Part shown: positions 43,792 through 52,921 of the stretch, piece by piece | Numbering within the stretch: the first letter of the stretch is position 1 | Layout: each line of letters opens with the position of its first letter | From: Catellatospora vulcania | GTDB taxonomy: Bacteria > Actinomycetota > Actinomycetes > Mycobacteriales > Micromonosporaceae | NCBI RefSeq assembly: GCF_009720385.1 | Contig: NZ_ML769301.1 | Location: 558,001 to 622,000, forward strand | Length of the DNA stretch: 64,000 nucleotides | Reading direction: 5' to 3' | Notes under the pieces: model-generated | Seen by the model: only the letters and a program-made list of their open reading frames with translations | What the model was told of the DNA's origin: nothing | Database searches by the model: none | Position numbers and translations under genes: made by a program

Positions 43792-44416
43792 TCGTGACGG
43801 TGAACCCGATTAGGCTGGGGAAATCGGCTGTCGGCGGGGGTGTGGACGACGTGGGGACGACGCGACGAGTGGTGCTGACCGGCACCGCGGCAGGTGCGAT
43901 CAGCATGGTCGGAGCCTGCGGCTCCGCGGGCGAGCCGGGCGGCTCCGCTCGACTGATGCGGCGGTGCAGCTCCTCCTCCGGCACGTCTTCGAGGTGGGTG
44001 AGGAACACCCACATGTGGCCGGACGGGTCCTTGAGGATGACCGTGCGGTCACCGTGGAACATGTCCGTCGGCGGCTGGAGGATCTGCGCGCCCGCCGCCT
44101 CCGCCTGTTTCGCTAGGCTGTCCACGTCCGGAACGTAGACGTGCAGGGTGACGGTCGTACCGCCGCCGAGCGAGGCCGGCGCGGCGAAGGAGCCGGATTC
44201 AGCCTCGGCCACGCTCGCGTCGCCCAGCATGAGCACCGACCGCCCGACGGTGATCTCGGCGTGCAGGATCCCGCCGCCCGGAGCGTCGATCCTGATGTCC
44301 TCGCGGGCGCCGAACGCCCGCCGGTAGAAGTCGATCGCGGCGGCCGCGTCGTCGACCATGATGTGCGGGATCACGCTGTAGCGGTAGCGCTCGGGGATCT
44401 CAGCGTGGTCGGTCAT
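43772..44416 (-). CDS. VOC-family (glyoxalase/PhnB-like) protein with aberrant C-terminal tail
   Basis: A 214-residue protein. Residues 10-145 are a PhnB-type VOC domain: VIPHIMVDDAAAAIDFYRRA, GGGILHAEITVGRSVLMLGD, LHVYVPDVDSLAKQAEAAGA, FHGDRTVILKDPSGHMW. The function of PhnB-like proteins is mostly unknown. Normal relatives end about 15 residues later; here 60 extra residues (AEPPGSPAEPQAPTMLIAPA onward) are the antisense of a lipoprotein signal sequence on the other strand, so the natural stop was lost in a rearrangement. ATG 44416 is preceded by GGAGG five bases away. Confidence 0.8.
   Translation of the reverse strand: MTDHAEIPERYRYSVIPHIMVDDAAAAIDFYRRAFGAREDIRIDAPGGGILHAEITVGRSVLMLGDASVAEAESGSFAAPASLGGGTTVTLHVYVPDVDSLAKQAEAAGAQILQPPTDMFHGDRTVILKDPSGHMWVFLTHLEDVPEEELHRRISRAEPPGSPAEPQAPTMLIAPAAVPVSTTRRVVPTSSTPPPTADFPSLIGFTVTNAQFTT
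43842..43950 (+). pseudogene. 5' fragment of a Tat-type lipoprotein gene
   Basis: GTG 43842 opens a lipoprotein signal: twin arginine TTRR at residues 6-9, hydrophobic VVLTGTAAGAI, lipobox MVGAC with Cys 26, then GSAGEPGG. A TAGGCT -10 box sits 25 bases upstream. After about 36 codons the sequence becomes the reverse strand of the VOC gene. The mature protein (perhaps a Rieske or binding protein) is lost. Confidence 0.5.
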
Positions 44417-44554
44417 GTGAACCTCCTTGAGCGGGCAGCACGGTCGTTCACCGCGGCCCTGGAGGCAACCTAGAAGTTCAGGTTCGGTTGAGGTCAAGCC
44501 TTGGCCGGCCGGGCGCCCGCCGCCCCGTCAACGGCCGCCGGCCGGCGGCCGCGG

Positions 44555-45139
44555 TCAGGCCGCGTCGCGCGTCCGCGCGGTACGCAGCGCCACGGCCCAC
44601 CACAGCAGGTCGTCGGTGAGCTTCTTGAGGAACGGCTCGGCGGGTGCGAACACGGCCGTGTCGGTCGGGTCGGCCTGGTCGCGGGCGGGCAGATACAGGT
44701 CGGGGGCGATGTGCACGGCGTGGCGCAGGGGAGCCATCTCGAACTCGACGACGACCTGCCGCAACTGCTCGATGGCCCGCGCGCCGCCGACGCCGCCCCA
44801 CCCGACGAAGCTGACCGGCTTGCGGTGCCACTCGGCGTACGTCCAGTCCATGGCGTTCTTGAGCACTGCCGAGTAGCCGTGGTTGTACTCGGCGGCCAGC
44901 ACGACGTAGCCGTCGGCGCGGTCCACGGTGCGCCCGAACCGGGCCACCGCCTCGTCGGCGTACTGCCGCGGGGTCCACATGGGGGCGTTCCCGTCGAAGA
45001 ACGGCAGCGGATGGTCGCGCAGGTCGACCAGCTCGAACTCGACCCCGTCGTACTGCCGGGCGAAGCCGAGCACCCAGTGGGCGATCCGCTCGCTGAACCG
45101 TCCCTCGCGGGTCGTGCCGTTGATGACCTGGATGAGCAT
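44555..45139 (-). CDS. NADPH-dependent FMN reductase-family protein
   Basis: A 194-residue flavodoxin-fold oxidoreductase: LIQVINGTTREGRFSERIAH (FMN phosphate loop), ADGYVVLAAEYNHGYSAVLK, WTYAEWHRKPVSFVGWGGVG. These NAD(P)H:FMN/quinone reductases act on quinones, azo dyes or nitro compounds. ATG preceded by AAGGA. Divergent from an HxlR regulator 142 bases away, the standard HxlR-target layout. Confidence 0.85.
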   Translation of the reverse strand: MLIQVINGTTREGRFSERIAHWVLGFARQYDGVEFELVDLRDHPLPFFDGNAPMWTPRQYADEAVARFGRTVDRADGYVVLAAEYNHGYSAVLKNAMDWTYAEWHRKPVSFVGWGGVGGARAIEQLRQVVVEFEMAPLRHAVHIAPDLYLPARDQADPTDTAVFAPAEPFLKKLTDDLLWWAVALRTARTRDAA

Positions 45140-45266
45140 GTCGTGGTTCCTTCTCCGGTGGCTGGGCAGCCGGCGGTCATGCCGCCGACCCCGCGGCAGG
45201 ACCTTGATCACCGCGTATCCCCAGCTTGGCGTGGTGCGGCCGAGTGGGCAAAACCCTGGTTAGCTG

Positions 45267-45281
45267 CTTACTATCGGTAAG
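45267..45281 (+). promoter_or_regulatory. HxlR promoter with palindromic operator, leaderless start
   Basis: CTTAC-TATCG-GTAAG palindrome overlaps a TACTAT -10 (45269-45274), six bases before the GTG. The regulator likely represses itself here; no second copy seen near the reductase. Confidence 0.45.
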
Positions 45282-45649
45282 TGACCAGTGCGCTCTCGGC
45301 CTACGTGCCCGACCACCACGACGCCAGCGACGCCGCCTGCCGCGGCTTCCAGCCGGTGCTGGAACTGCTCGGCCGACGCTGGGTAGGCATGATCATGCTG
45401 GCCGGGCGGCGCGGCGCCCGCCGCTTCGGGCACTACCGCGCCTTCGCCGACGGCATCTCCGACCGGGTGCTCACCCAGCGCCTACGCGAACTCGAGCAGC
45501 ACGGCCTGATCGAGCGCCAGGTCATCCCCACCACGCCGGTGCAGATCCTCTACTCGCCCACACCCCGCGGCCTGGAACTGATGGCAGCGCTGGAGCCGCT
45601 GCTCGAATGGACCACCCGCAACCCTGGCGCGTTCACCCACCAGCCGTGA
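45281..45649 (+). CDS. HxlR-family transcriptional regulator
   Basis: A 122-residue HxlR winged helix: LELLGRRWVGMIMLAGRRGA, the basic RRFGHYRAFADGISDRVLTQ recognition helix, RLRELEQHGLIERQVIPTTP, YSPTPRGLELMAAL. HxlR proteins sense electrophiles or quinones, often via one Cys; here a Cys at residue 20 (DAACRGFQPV) is in the usual place. GTG start without ribosome site directly after a -10 box. Its last 17 bases overlap the convergent molybdoenzyme gene. Confidence 0.85.
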   Translation: MTSALSAYVPDHHDASDAACRGFQPVLELLGRRWVGMIMLAGRRGARRFGHYRAFADGISDRVLTQRLRELEQHGLIERQVIPTTPVQILYSPTPRGLELMAALEPLLEWTTRNPGAFTHQP

Positions 45650-47999
45650 CGGGCTGCCTGGTCACCTCGACGACCAGGTGCTTGGTGACCGGCTGCTCGC
45701 TCTGGGAGCTGACGTCGGCGAGCCCGCACAGCACGTTCAGCTCCGGCATGTACCCGGCCGCGTTGCCCGGCGGGATCGGGTGCGCGACCGCCCGGTACCC
45801 GTACACGGTGCGCCGGCTGCCGTCGCGGGAGAAGCTGGTCACGTCGATGAGGTCGAACTCCGCGAGCCCGCGGTCGCGCATGTCGTCGGAGTTCATGAAG
45901 ATGACCGTGCGCAGTCCGCGTACGCCGCGGTAGCGGTCGTCATTGGAGTAGATGCTCGTGTTGAACTGGTCGTGCGAGCGCACCGTGGTCAGCGTCAGCC
46001 GCCCCTCGCCGGGGTCGACGTCGTCGGGCAGCGGCCCGGCCCAGAACTCGGCCCGGCCCGACGGCGTCAGGAACACCCGCTCCCGGGCCGGCTGGGCGAG
46101 CCGGAAACCGTGCGGCCGGCGGGCGCGGGCGTTGAAGTCCTCGAAACCCTCCAGCGCCCGGGACATGGTGTCGCGGATGCGGTCGTAGTCGTCGACGTAG
46201 TCCTGCCAGGGCGTACGGCTGTCCGGCAGGGTCGCGCGGGCCATGCCGCCGAGGATCGCGCACTCCGAGCGCAGGTCCGGGGAGGCCGGATCCTTCATCC
46301 CGTACGAGATGTGCACCGTCGCCATCGAGTCCTCGACGGTCACGCCCTGCTCGCCGCCTGCCTGCCGGTCGCGTTCGGACCGGCCGAGGCAGGGCAGGAT
46401 CAGGGCGCGCCGCCCGTGCACCAGGTGGCTGCGGTTGAGTTTGGTGCTCACCTGCACGGTCAGGTCGCAATTGCGCAGCGCCTCGAAGGTGCGCGGCAGA
46501 TCGGGCGCGGCCAGCGCGAAGTTGCCGCCGAGCGCGACGAACACCTTCACCTCACCGCGCCGCATCGCCTCGATCGCCGCCACCGTGCCCAGTCCGTGCT
46601 CGCGCGGCGGGTCAATGCCGCACGCCTGCGCCAGCCGGTCCAGGAAGGCCGCGCCCGGCCGGTGGTCGATGCCGCAGGTCCGGTTGCCCTGCACGTTGCT
46701 GTGCCCGCGGACCGGTGACGGCCCGGCGCCCGGCCGGCCGATGTTGCCCCGCAGCAGCAGCACGTTGGTTATCTCGCGGACCGTGTCCACGCCGTGCTCG
46801 TGCTGGGTCAGCCCGAGGCACCACGCGATGATGACGCGCTGCGAGTCCAGGTACGACGCGGCCAGCGCGCGGATGTCGGCCTCGCTGATGCCGGAGCCCC
46901 GCACGATGTCCGCCCACGGCGTCGCCGCGACGGCGGCACTGTAGTCGTCGAAGCCGGACGTGTGCGTGTCGATGAAGTCCCGGTCGAGCACGGACGGGTC
47001 GCTGCCGGCTGCCTCCAGCACGGCCTTGGCCACGCCACGCATCAGCGCCAGGTCGCCGCCGATGCGGACCTGTACGTTGCGGGTCCCGGTGCGGGTGGTG
47101 CGGAAGGTGGCCATGTCGACGAACTCGTGCGGCACGATGGTGCGGCGCGAGGCCGCCTCGATCAGCGGGTTGATGTGCACCAGCGCCGCGCCGCGCCGGT
47201 CGGCCTCGGCCAGCCAGGTCAGCATGCGGGGCGCGTTGCTGCCCGCGTTGTCGCCCATCAGCCAGATCGCGTCGGCCTGCTCCCAGTCCGCCAGGTCGGT
47301 GGTGCCCTTGCCGGAGCCGATGGCGGCGGTCAGCGCCCGGCCGCTGGCCTCGTGGCACATGTTCGAACAGTCCGGCAGGTTGTTCGTGCCGAACTCGCGC
47401 ACCCACAGCTGGTACAGGAAAGTCGCCTCGTTGCTCAGCCGCCCGGACGTGTAGAACGCCGCCTCGTGCGGGCTCGCCAGGCCGCGCAAGGTGCTACCGA
47501 CCAGGGCGTACGCGTCCTCCCAGGAGATCGGCACATAGCGGTCGGTGTCCGGGTCGTAGGCCATCGGCTCGGCTAGCCGGCCGACCGCCTCCAGGTCGTA
47601 GTCGCTCCAGTTCAGCAGCTCGCCGACCGGGTGCGCGGCGAAGAAGGCCCGATCGGCCCGTGGCGGGGTCATCTCCCAGGTGACGTGCTTGACGCCGTTC
47701 TCGCAGATGTCCAGGCGCAGCCCGGTCGGGTCGTCCGGCCAGGCGCAGCCGGGGCAGTCGAAGCCGCCGTCCTCATGGTTCATGACCAGCAGCGCCCGCA
47801 TGCCCTCCACCGGCTCCGGCGATCGCAGCAGGACCTCGCCGACGCTGCGCGCCGCACCCCAGCCCGCCGCCGGGTGGTGGTACTCGTGCCGGGCGTAGTC
47901 GCCGTCCGGGACGGGGCCGCGCCCGAGCGCCGCCGATCCGGGCACGGCGCCCATCATCAGCTGCTCGGCGTCGGCTGCCGGGTCGGGTGACGGTGCCAT
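45633..47999 (-). CDS. FdhF/YdeP-family molybdopterin oxidoreductase
   Basis: A 788-residue molybdopterin enzyme of the YdeP-type formate-dehydrogenase-like branch. Early FDCPGCAWPD is a bare CxxC instead of a full 4Fe-4S motif, followed by the Mo-bis-PGD domains: YTSGRLSNEATFLYQLWVRE, NLPDCSNMCHEASGRAL (metal-ligand region), LMGDNAGSNAPRMLTWLAEA, RPGAGPSPVRGHSNVQGNRT. YdeP is linked to acid resistance; substrate unknown. ATG preceded by AAGGCGG. No dedicated electron-transfer subunit adjoins. Its 3' end overlaps the hxlR-like gene by 17 bases. Confidence 0.88.
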   Translation of the reverse strand: MAPSPDPAADAEQLMMGAVPGSAALGRGPVPDGDYARHEYHHPAAGWGAARSVGEVLLRSPEPVEGMRALLVMNHEDGGFDCPGCAWPDDPTGLRLDICENGVKHVTWEMTPPRADRAFFAAHPVGELLNWSDYDLEAVGRLAEPMAYDPDTDRYVPISWEDAYALVGSTLRGLASPHEAAFYTSGRLSNEATFLYQLWVREFGTNNLPDCSNMCHEASGRALTAAIGSGKGTTDLADWEQADAIWLMGDNAGSNAPRMLTWLAEADRRGAALVHINPLIEAASRRTIVPHEFVDMATFRTTRTGTRNVQVRIGGDLALMRGVAKAVLEAAGSDPSVLDRDFIDTHTSGFDDYSAAVAATPWADIVRGSGISEADIRALAASYLDSQRVIIAWCLGLTQHEHGVDTVREITNVLLLRGNIGRPGAGPSPVRGHSNVQGNRTCGIDHRPGAAFLDRLAQACGIDPPREHGLGTVAAIEAMRRGEVKVFVALGGNFALAAPDLPRTFEALRNCDLTVQVSTKLNRSHLVHGRRALILPCLGRSERDRQAGGEQGVTVEDSMATVHISYGMKDPASPDLRSECAILGGMARATLPDSRTPWQDYVDDYDRIRDTMSRALEGFEDFNARARRPHGFRLAQPARERVFLTPSGRAEFWAGPLPDDVDPGEGRLTLTTVRSHDQFNTSIYSNDDRYRGVRGLRTVIFMNSDDMRDRGLAEFDLIDVTSFSRDGSRRTVYGYRAVAHPIPPGNAAGYMPELNVLCGLADVSSQSEQPVTKHLVVEVTRQPVTAGG

Positions 48000-48262
48000 C
48001 GGTTCCGCCTTCCTCGCGGGCACCTCCCGGAACCGGCCACCGCCGGAGGTCTGTGCCGTCAGCAGGACCGCCGGCCGCTGCCGTGCTCCCGGATCGGGGC
48101 CGCGACCGGCTCAGACGGAGATCATTTTATGCGCGCGGGCCGCGGCCGGAGCGGTGTTCGGTAAATCCGTCTCTTCGCTGCGCACCGCCCGGGTCCACGT
48201 CCCCGCCATGGCGTGCGGGCGTCGCTGCCGCGCGATCGGCCGGTTCGCCTAAGGTGTGACGA

Positions 48263-48697
48263 ATGGAGCTCACAGGGGAGTACGTTCCCGGGACCTGGGA
48301 CATGTCGGTCAAGCAGGTCGAGACCTACGAGTCCAGCGGCGGCACCAAGGGCACCACGATCATGGGCAAGCCCGTCGTCGTCGTGACGATGCGTGGCGCG
48401 AAATCCGGGAAGATCCGCAAGACCCCGCTGATGCGGGTCGAACACGGCGGCAGCTACGCCCTGGTCGCCTCGGTCGGCGGGCGGCCGAGCAACCCCGACT
48501 GGTACCACAACCTGGTCGCCGATCCCGAGGTCATGCTGCAGGACGGACCGGTCCGCAAGGCATACCGGGCGCACCTGGCCACCGGCGAAGAGCGTCGCCT
48601 GTGGTGGGACCGCTCGGTCGAGGCGTTCCCGACCTACGCCGACTACCAGCGCAAAGTCACCCGGGAGATCCCGGTCTTCATCCTCGACCCGGCCTGA
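48263..48697 (+). CDS. Deazaflavin (F420)-dependent nitroreductase-family protein
   Basis: A 144-residue split-barrel protein of the Ddn type: VTMRGAKSGKIRKTPLMRVE, YALVASVGGRPSNPDWYHNL, ending REIPVFILDP. M. tuberculosis Ddn and relatives reduce quinones or nitro-compounds with F420H2; the WYHNL and GAKSGKxRKTPL blocks are the F420-binding signatures. ATG 48263 with AAGGTG before it. Fits the presence of the F420-linked reductase at 10055 in the same genome. Confidence 0.88.
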   Translation: MELTGEYVPGTWDMSVKQVETYESSGGTKGTTIMGKPVVVVTMRGAKSGKIRKTPLMRVEHGGSYALVASVGGRPSNPDWYHNLVADPEVMLQDGPVRKAYRAHLATGEERRLWWDRSVEAFPTYADYQRKVTREIPVFILDPA

Positions 48698-48809
48698 CTC
48701 CACCGCCTCCCGTAGGGGCCTCGCGCGACGGGACCTGCCTCTAATATGGAGGCTTCGTCGTGCCGGGGCCCTTCCGCGCCGGCCGGTGCGGAAAGGGTGT
48801 GGGCAGGGA

Positions 48810-51800
48810 ATGTCTGCCGAGGAACGACTGAACGCGGGCATGGTCTCGATCAACGCCCCGAACGGTCATCCGATCGGGGCCGGGTTCGTGGCCGCGCCCG
48901 ACCTGGTCTGCACCGCCGCGCACGTGATCACCAAGTTGTTCGCGCGCCTGCCCGCCGAGCCCGGGGTCGGCGCGCAGGTCGAGATCCGCTTCCTGGCCAC
49001 CGGCACCACCGGCACGGCCGTGATCGAGCTGTGGCAGCCGCGGCGGGAGACCGACATCGCCGTGCTCCGGCTGACCGGACCCGCCCCCGACGCCGTACGC
49101 CCGGTGCGCCTCGTCGACGTGCCGGACGCCTGGGGGCACCGGTGCCGGATGTTCGGCTTCCCGGAGCACCACCCCGACGGCGTGTGGGCCGTCGGCACCA
49201 TGCACGGCCGGCAGGGCTCCGGCTGGCTGCAGATCGACGACGACCGCAACGCCGGCTTCTGGGCGACGCAGGGCTTCAGCGGCGGCCCGGTCTGGGACGA
49301 CGAGCGCCAGGCCGTGACCGGCATGATCGTCGCAACGGAGGCGCTGGCCGGGCGGCGCACGGCGTACGCCCAGCCCGCGGCCGCGCTGCTCGCCGCGAAA
49401 CCGGAACTGGCCGGCTGGGCCGAGCCGCCGGGCCGGTGGGACGACAGCCCGTTCCGGGGCCTGGAGCCGTTCCGCGAGCAGGACGCCCCGCTCTACTTCG
49501 GACGCGCGACCGAGGCCGCCGAGCTGGCCGAAACCGTGTGGCGGGAGCCGTTCACCGTGCTCAACGGCGCGTCCGGCACCGGCAAGTCGTCGCTGCTGTC
49601 CGCCGGGGTGCTGCCGCGGCTGCGGGCCCGCCCGGCGATCATCGTCGGGCTGCGGGTCGCGGCCGGGGTCACCGCCGATGGCGTGCTCACCCGCGCGCTG
49701 TCGCAGGCCTTCGACCTGCCCGACGCCACCCCCGCCGAGATCGCCGCCGCGCTGCGGGCCGGGCGGATCGGCGACTTCGTCGTCCGGGCACTCGACCACG
49801 CGTACGCCCAGCGGCTCATCATCGTCGTCGACCAGCTCGAAGAACTCGTCGGCCACGAACCCGCCCAGGCGACCGAGCTGTTCACGCTGCTGCGGGCACT
49901 GTGGGAGTCGACCCGTACGGTCCGGGTCATCGTCACGCTGCGCTCGGACTTCCTGGACCAGGCGGCGGCGCTGTCCGGGCTCGGCGCGGCGTGGACCCAC
50001 GCGATCACGTACCTGGCCCCGCTGACCGGCGACGCGCTGCGCGAGGCCGTCGAGGGGCCGCTGGCGGCGGCGGGCCGGGCTGCCGAACCGCGGCTGGTGG
50101 ACCGCATCCTCACCGACGCGGGCGCGACCGCGGGCGCCCTGCCGATGGTGGAGTTCCTGCTGGAACGGCTGTGGCGGTCCGAGCCCGGTGACGTGCTCAC
50201 CCACGAGACGTACGACGCGCTCGGCGGGGTCGGCGGGGTCATCGCCGGATACGCCGAAGAGGTGCTGCGGGAGCGGATCCCGCAGGCCGAGCTGCCCGCG
50301 GTGCGCTCGCTGATGCTGCGGCTGGTGCAGCCGACCGCCGCCGGGACCGCGCTGCGCCGCCCGGTGCGCGCCCAGGACCTGACCCCGGCGATGCTGGCCG
50401 TCGCGCGGGAACTGGCCGCCGCCCGGCTCGTCGTGACATCGCAGGACCGGGAGAGCGGGGCGGTCACCTACGAGCTGACCCACGACGCGCTGACCCGCCG
50501 CTGGCAGCGGCTGGAGGACTGGCTGAAGGAGTCGGCCGACTTCTGGCAGTGGTACGAGAGCCTGCGCATCAGCCGCGAGCAGCAGGAACCGCTGCGCGGC
50601 GTGCGGCTGGAGGCGGCCCGCAACTGGCTGCGCACCAACGGCGACGACCTCACCCAGGCCGACCGGGACTTCATCCTGGCCAGCCAGCAGCGCAGCCGCC
50701 GCTTCACCTGGGCCTGGCGCTCGGCCGCCGGTGCACTGGTGGTGCTGCTGCTGGCGACCGGCGGGTTCGCGCTCGTGGTGAAGGCTCAGAGTGCGGAACT
50801 CGAGTCGGATCTGCGGGACGCACGCGCCCGGGATCAGGCCGCGCAGGCGGTGCGGATGCTCACGACGGATCCGAGCAAGGCTGTGGCGACCGCGCTGACG
50901 GCTTACCACAACCGGGCGCTGCCGGAGTCCGAGAGCGCCCTGTTCCAGCTGTACGCCCAGCTCAACAACATCGAGCACATGCTGCCCGGCACTGAGAAGG
51001 TGCAAGGACTGGCTGTCACCAGCGATCCGCCGGCCCTGCTGACCGCGGAGCCGGACCTGCGCCGCTGGCGGTTCGACGGCGCCGGGCAGCCCGTCTCTGA
51101 GGTGCTGGCAGATCGAGCCCAGGATGTCATCACCGACCAGTCGGGCACGAGGATCGCCTTCGTCGGTTCGCACGACGTGTTCGTCATCCTGCCGGACGGC
51201 GAGCGCGTCAACCTGCCGTTCGACCACCGGATCAACCTGGAACGGTTCGACGTCTCCGGGCAGGCCCTGCTGCTGCGCGTCCAGAGGCACGAGGGTGACC
51301 CGATACGGGCGATGATCTGGAATCTGCGGGACCGCTCCGAGACCGCGTTGCCCCCGGAGAACGTGACGGACGCGTGGTTCGGACCCGATGCCGGAACGGT
51401 GCTGCTGAAGCTGTTGTCCGGCGAGACCCTGATCTGGGACGTCAACGCCGGTCGGTCCGTGCAGACGATCACTGACGACGTCGCGGGCGTCACCCCGGAC
51501 GGCAAGTGGCTGGTGCGCTGTCCGCAGCTCAGCAGGCGGTCGCCGCTGCGGATGTACGAGCTGCCCGCGATGGAACAGGTCCGGGAGCTCACCACCTCGT
51601 GCATGGGGGTGTTCGGTGTCCAGCTCGGCTTCGACCCGGCCGGAGACGTGCTACTGAACATGCCGGATGAAGTGGTCTCCCGGGGCCGGCAGGCCCTGCA
51701 CGTCATCGACACCGACACGGGCTTGGCGACCACGGTCGCCATGCCGCATCAGGGCTCGGACGGGCTCTTCGGCCAAAGGGTCGTGCCGGTCGCTCTGCCC

Positions 51801-52919
51801 CACGACGGCGGCTGGATGGTGGCCTACGCCGCCGACGGCGCTGTCGTGGTGGCGAACGTCCGCCGGGACAGCCTCACCGAGCTCGGCGCAGATCTGACCG
51901 GGGTCGACGCGCAGCCCGTGGATGCGGTCGGATCGCTCGCGGTGGCCCGTGGCGCCAAACCCGTGCGGCTGTGGGATCTCGCCTCGGGACGGCGGGTGAA
52001 CAGCGCGCTGCCTGACAGGGAGCGGGTGCTGCTCGCCGACGACCGCTACCTGTTCACCGCCTCCGACGACGACAAGACCATGTCACTGCGCGACCTGCGC
52101 GATCCGGCACAGGTACGCCACCGGCTGGACACGCGGCCCAGCCCGAAACTTCCGCCGCCGCCCGAGGGCTACCGGCTCGGCTGGGCCTGTGTCGTGCGCA
52201 CCGACACGACGCTGGTCCACTTCAACGGCAGCATCCTGCGCCGGTGGGACTATCCGAGCATGCGCCCGCAGGATCCGCTCGACCTGACCGGCGAGGACGG
52301 GATCGACACCGAGGCCAGCAACGGAAAGTGCGACTACAGCGATCTGCGGCGGCTGCTGGTGCTGCACACCGCCGACCGCGATATGACATCGTGGAACATC
52401 GACACCGGCAAGCGGCAGGACATCTTCCACCTCGAAGGCGAGCTGCTTCCCCAGCAGCTCGTCTTCGACGAGAGCGGCGACCGCCTCGCGGTGCGCGGCG
52501 AGCGCGGCCAGGTCCGCGTCGCCGACTTCGGCACCGGGAGGTCAGGCGCGCCGATGACGCCTCCCGACAACACCGCGGTCGAGATCTGCTGCCAGATCCA
52601 GAGTCTGCACGGTGACACGTTGTACCTGCAGAAGGGCGAGCAAATCGCGGTGTGGTCGGTAGGTAGAGGGGAACTCCTGCGTACCCTCGTGCTGCCGAGG
52701 GCCGACGATGTCGGGCTGGACCGGATCAGCATCGACGGGGACGCGACGACGCTGACCGCCAGCGACACCGATTTCGGTATACAGCGGTACTCCCTCGACC
52801 CGCAGCAGTGGCGGGCGAGTCTGTGCGGTGTGCTCAGCCGCGGGTTCACCGATGAGGAGCGGGCCAACGCCGCGGGCAACCCCGACGACGAGGACATCTG
52901 TCCCAGCTGGAAAGGCTGA
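48810..52919 (+). CDS. Trypsin-nSTAND1 NTPase-beta-propeller conflict-system protein
   Basis: A 1369-residue multidomain protein. Residues 1-205: trypsin-like protease with H38 (CTAAHV), D82 (ETDIAVL), S157 (GFSGGPVW), all present. Residues about 220-620: nSTAND1 NTPase, opened by FRGLEPFREQDAPLYFGR, Walker A GASGTGKSS (K259), Walker B IIVVDQLEELVG, then YELTHDALTRRW. One membrane helix at about 635-658. The remaining 700 residues are WD40-like propeller blades (LWDLASGRRVN, SWNIDTGKRQD). No signal peptide: protease and NTPase are cytosolic, propeller outside by this reading. This matches the STAND NTPase conflict systems described by Aravind's group, where a propeller senses and an effector (here protease) responds. 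ATG 48810 chosen, GGGCAGGG before it; next gene 2 bases on. Confidence 0.9.
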   Translation: MSAEERLNAGMVSINAPNGHPIGAGFVAAPDLVCTAAHVITKLFARLPAEPGVGAQVEIRFLATGTTGTAVIELWQPRRETDIAVLRLTGPAPDAVRPVRLVDVPDAWGHRCRMFGFPEHHPDGVWAVGTMHGRQGSGWLQIDDDRNAGFWATQGFSGGPVWDDERQAVTGMIVATEALAGRRTAYAQPAAALLAAKPELAGWAEPPGRWDDSPFRGLEPFREQDAPLYFGRATEAAELAETVWREPFTVLNGASGTGKSSLLSAGVLPRLRARPAIIVGLRVAAGVTADGVLTRALSQAFDLPDATPAEIAAALRAGRIGDFVVRALDHAYAQRLIIVVDQLEELVGHEPAQATELFTLLRALWESTRTVRVIVTLRSDFLDQAAALSGLGAAWTHAITYLAPLTGDALREAVEGPLAAAGRAAEPRLVDRILTDAGATAGALPMVEFLLERLWRSEPGDVLTHETYDALGGVGGVIAGYAEEVLRERIPQAELPAVRSLMLRLVQPTAAGTALRRPVRAQDLTPAMLAVARELAAARLVVTSQDRESGAVTYELTHDALTRRWQRLEDWLKESADFWQWYESLRISREQQEPLRGVRLEAARNWLRTNGDDLTQADRDFILASQQRSRRFTWAWRSAAGALVVLLLATGGFALVVKAQSAELESDLRDARARDQAAQAVRMLTTDPSKAVATALTAYHNRALPESESALFQLYAQLNNIEHMLPGTEKVQGLAVTSDPPALLTAEPDLRRWRFDGAGQPVSEVLADRAQDVITDQSGTRIAFVGSHDVFVILPDGERVNLPFDHRINLERFDVSGQALLLRVQRHEGDPIRAMIWNLRDRSETALPPENVTDAWFGPDAGTVLLKLLSGETLIWDVNAGRSVQTITDDVAGVTPDGKWLVRCPQLSRRSPLRMYELPAMEQVRELTTSCMGVFGVQLGFDPAGDVLLNMPDEVVSRGRQALHVIDTDTGLATTVAMPHQGSDGLFGQRVVPVALPHDGGWMVAYAADGAVVVANVRRDSLTELGADLTGVDAQPVDAVGSLAVARGAKPVRLWDLASGRRVNSALPDRERVLLADDRYLFTASDDDKTMSLRDLRDPAQVRHRLDTRPSPKLPPPPEGYRLGWACVVRTDTTLVHFNGSILRRWDYPSMRPQDPLDLTGEDGIDTEASNGKCDYSDLRRLLVLHTADRDMTSWNIDTGKRQDIFHLEGELLPQQLVFDESGDRLAVRGERGQVRVADFGTGRSGAPMTPPDNTAVEICCQIQSLHGDTLYLQKGEQIAVWSVGRGELLRTLVLPRADDVGLDRISIDGDATTLTASDTDFGIQRYSLDPQQWRASLCGVLSRGFTDEERANAAGNPDDEDICPSWKG

Positions 52920-52921
52920 CC

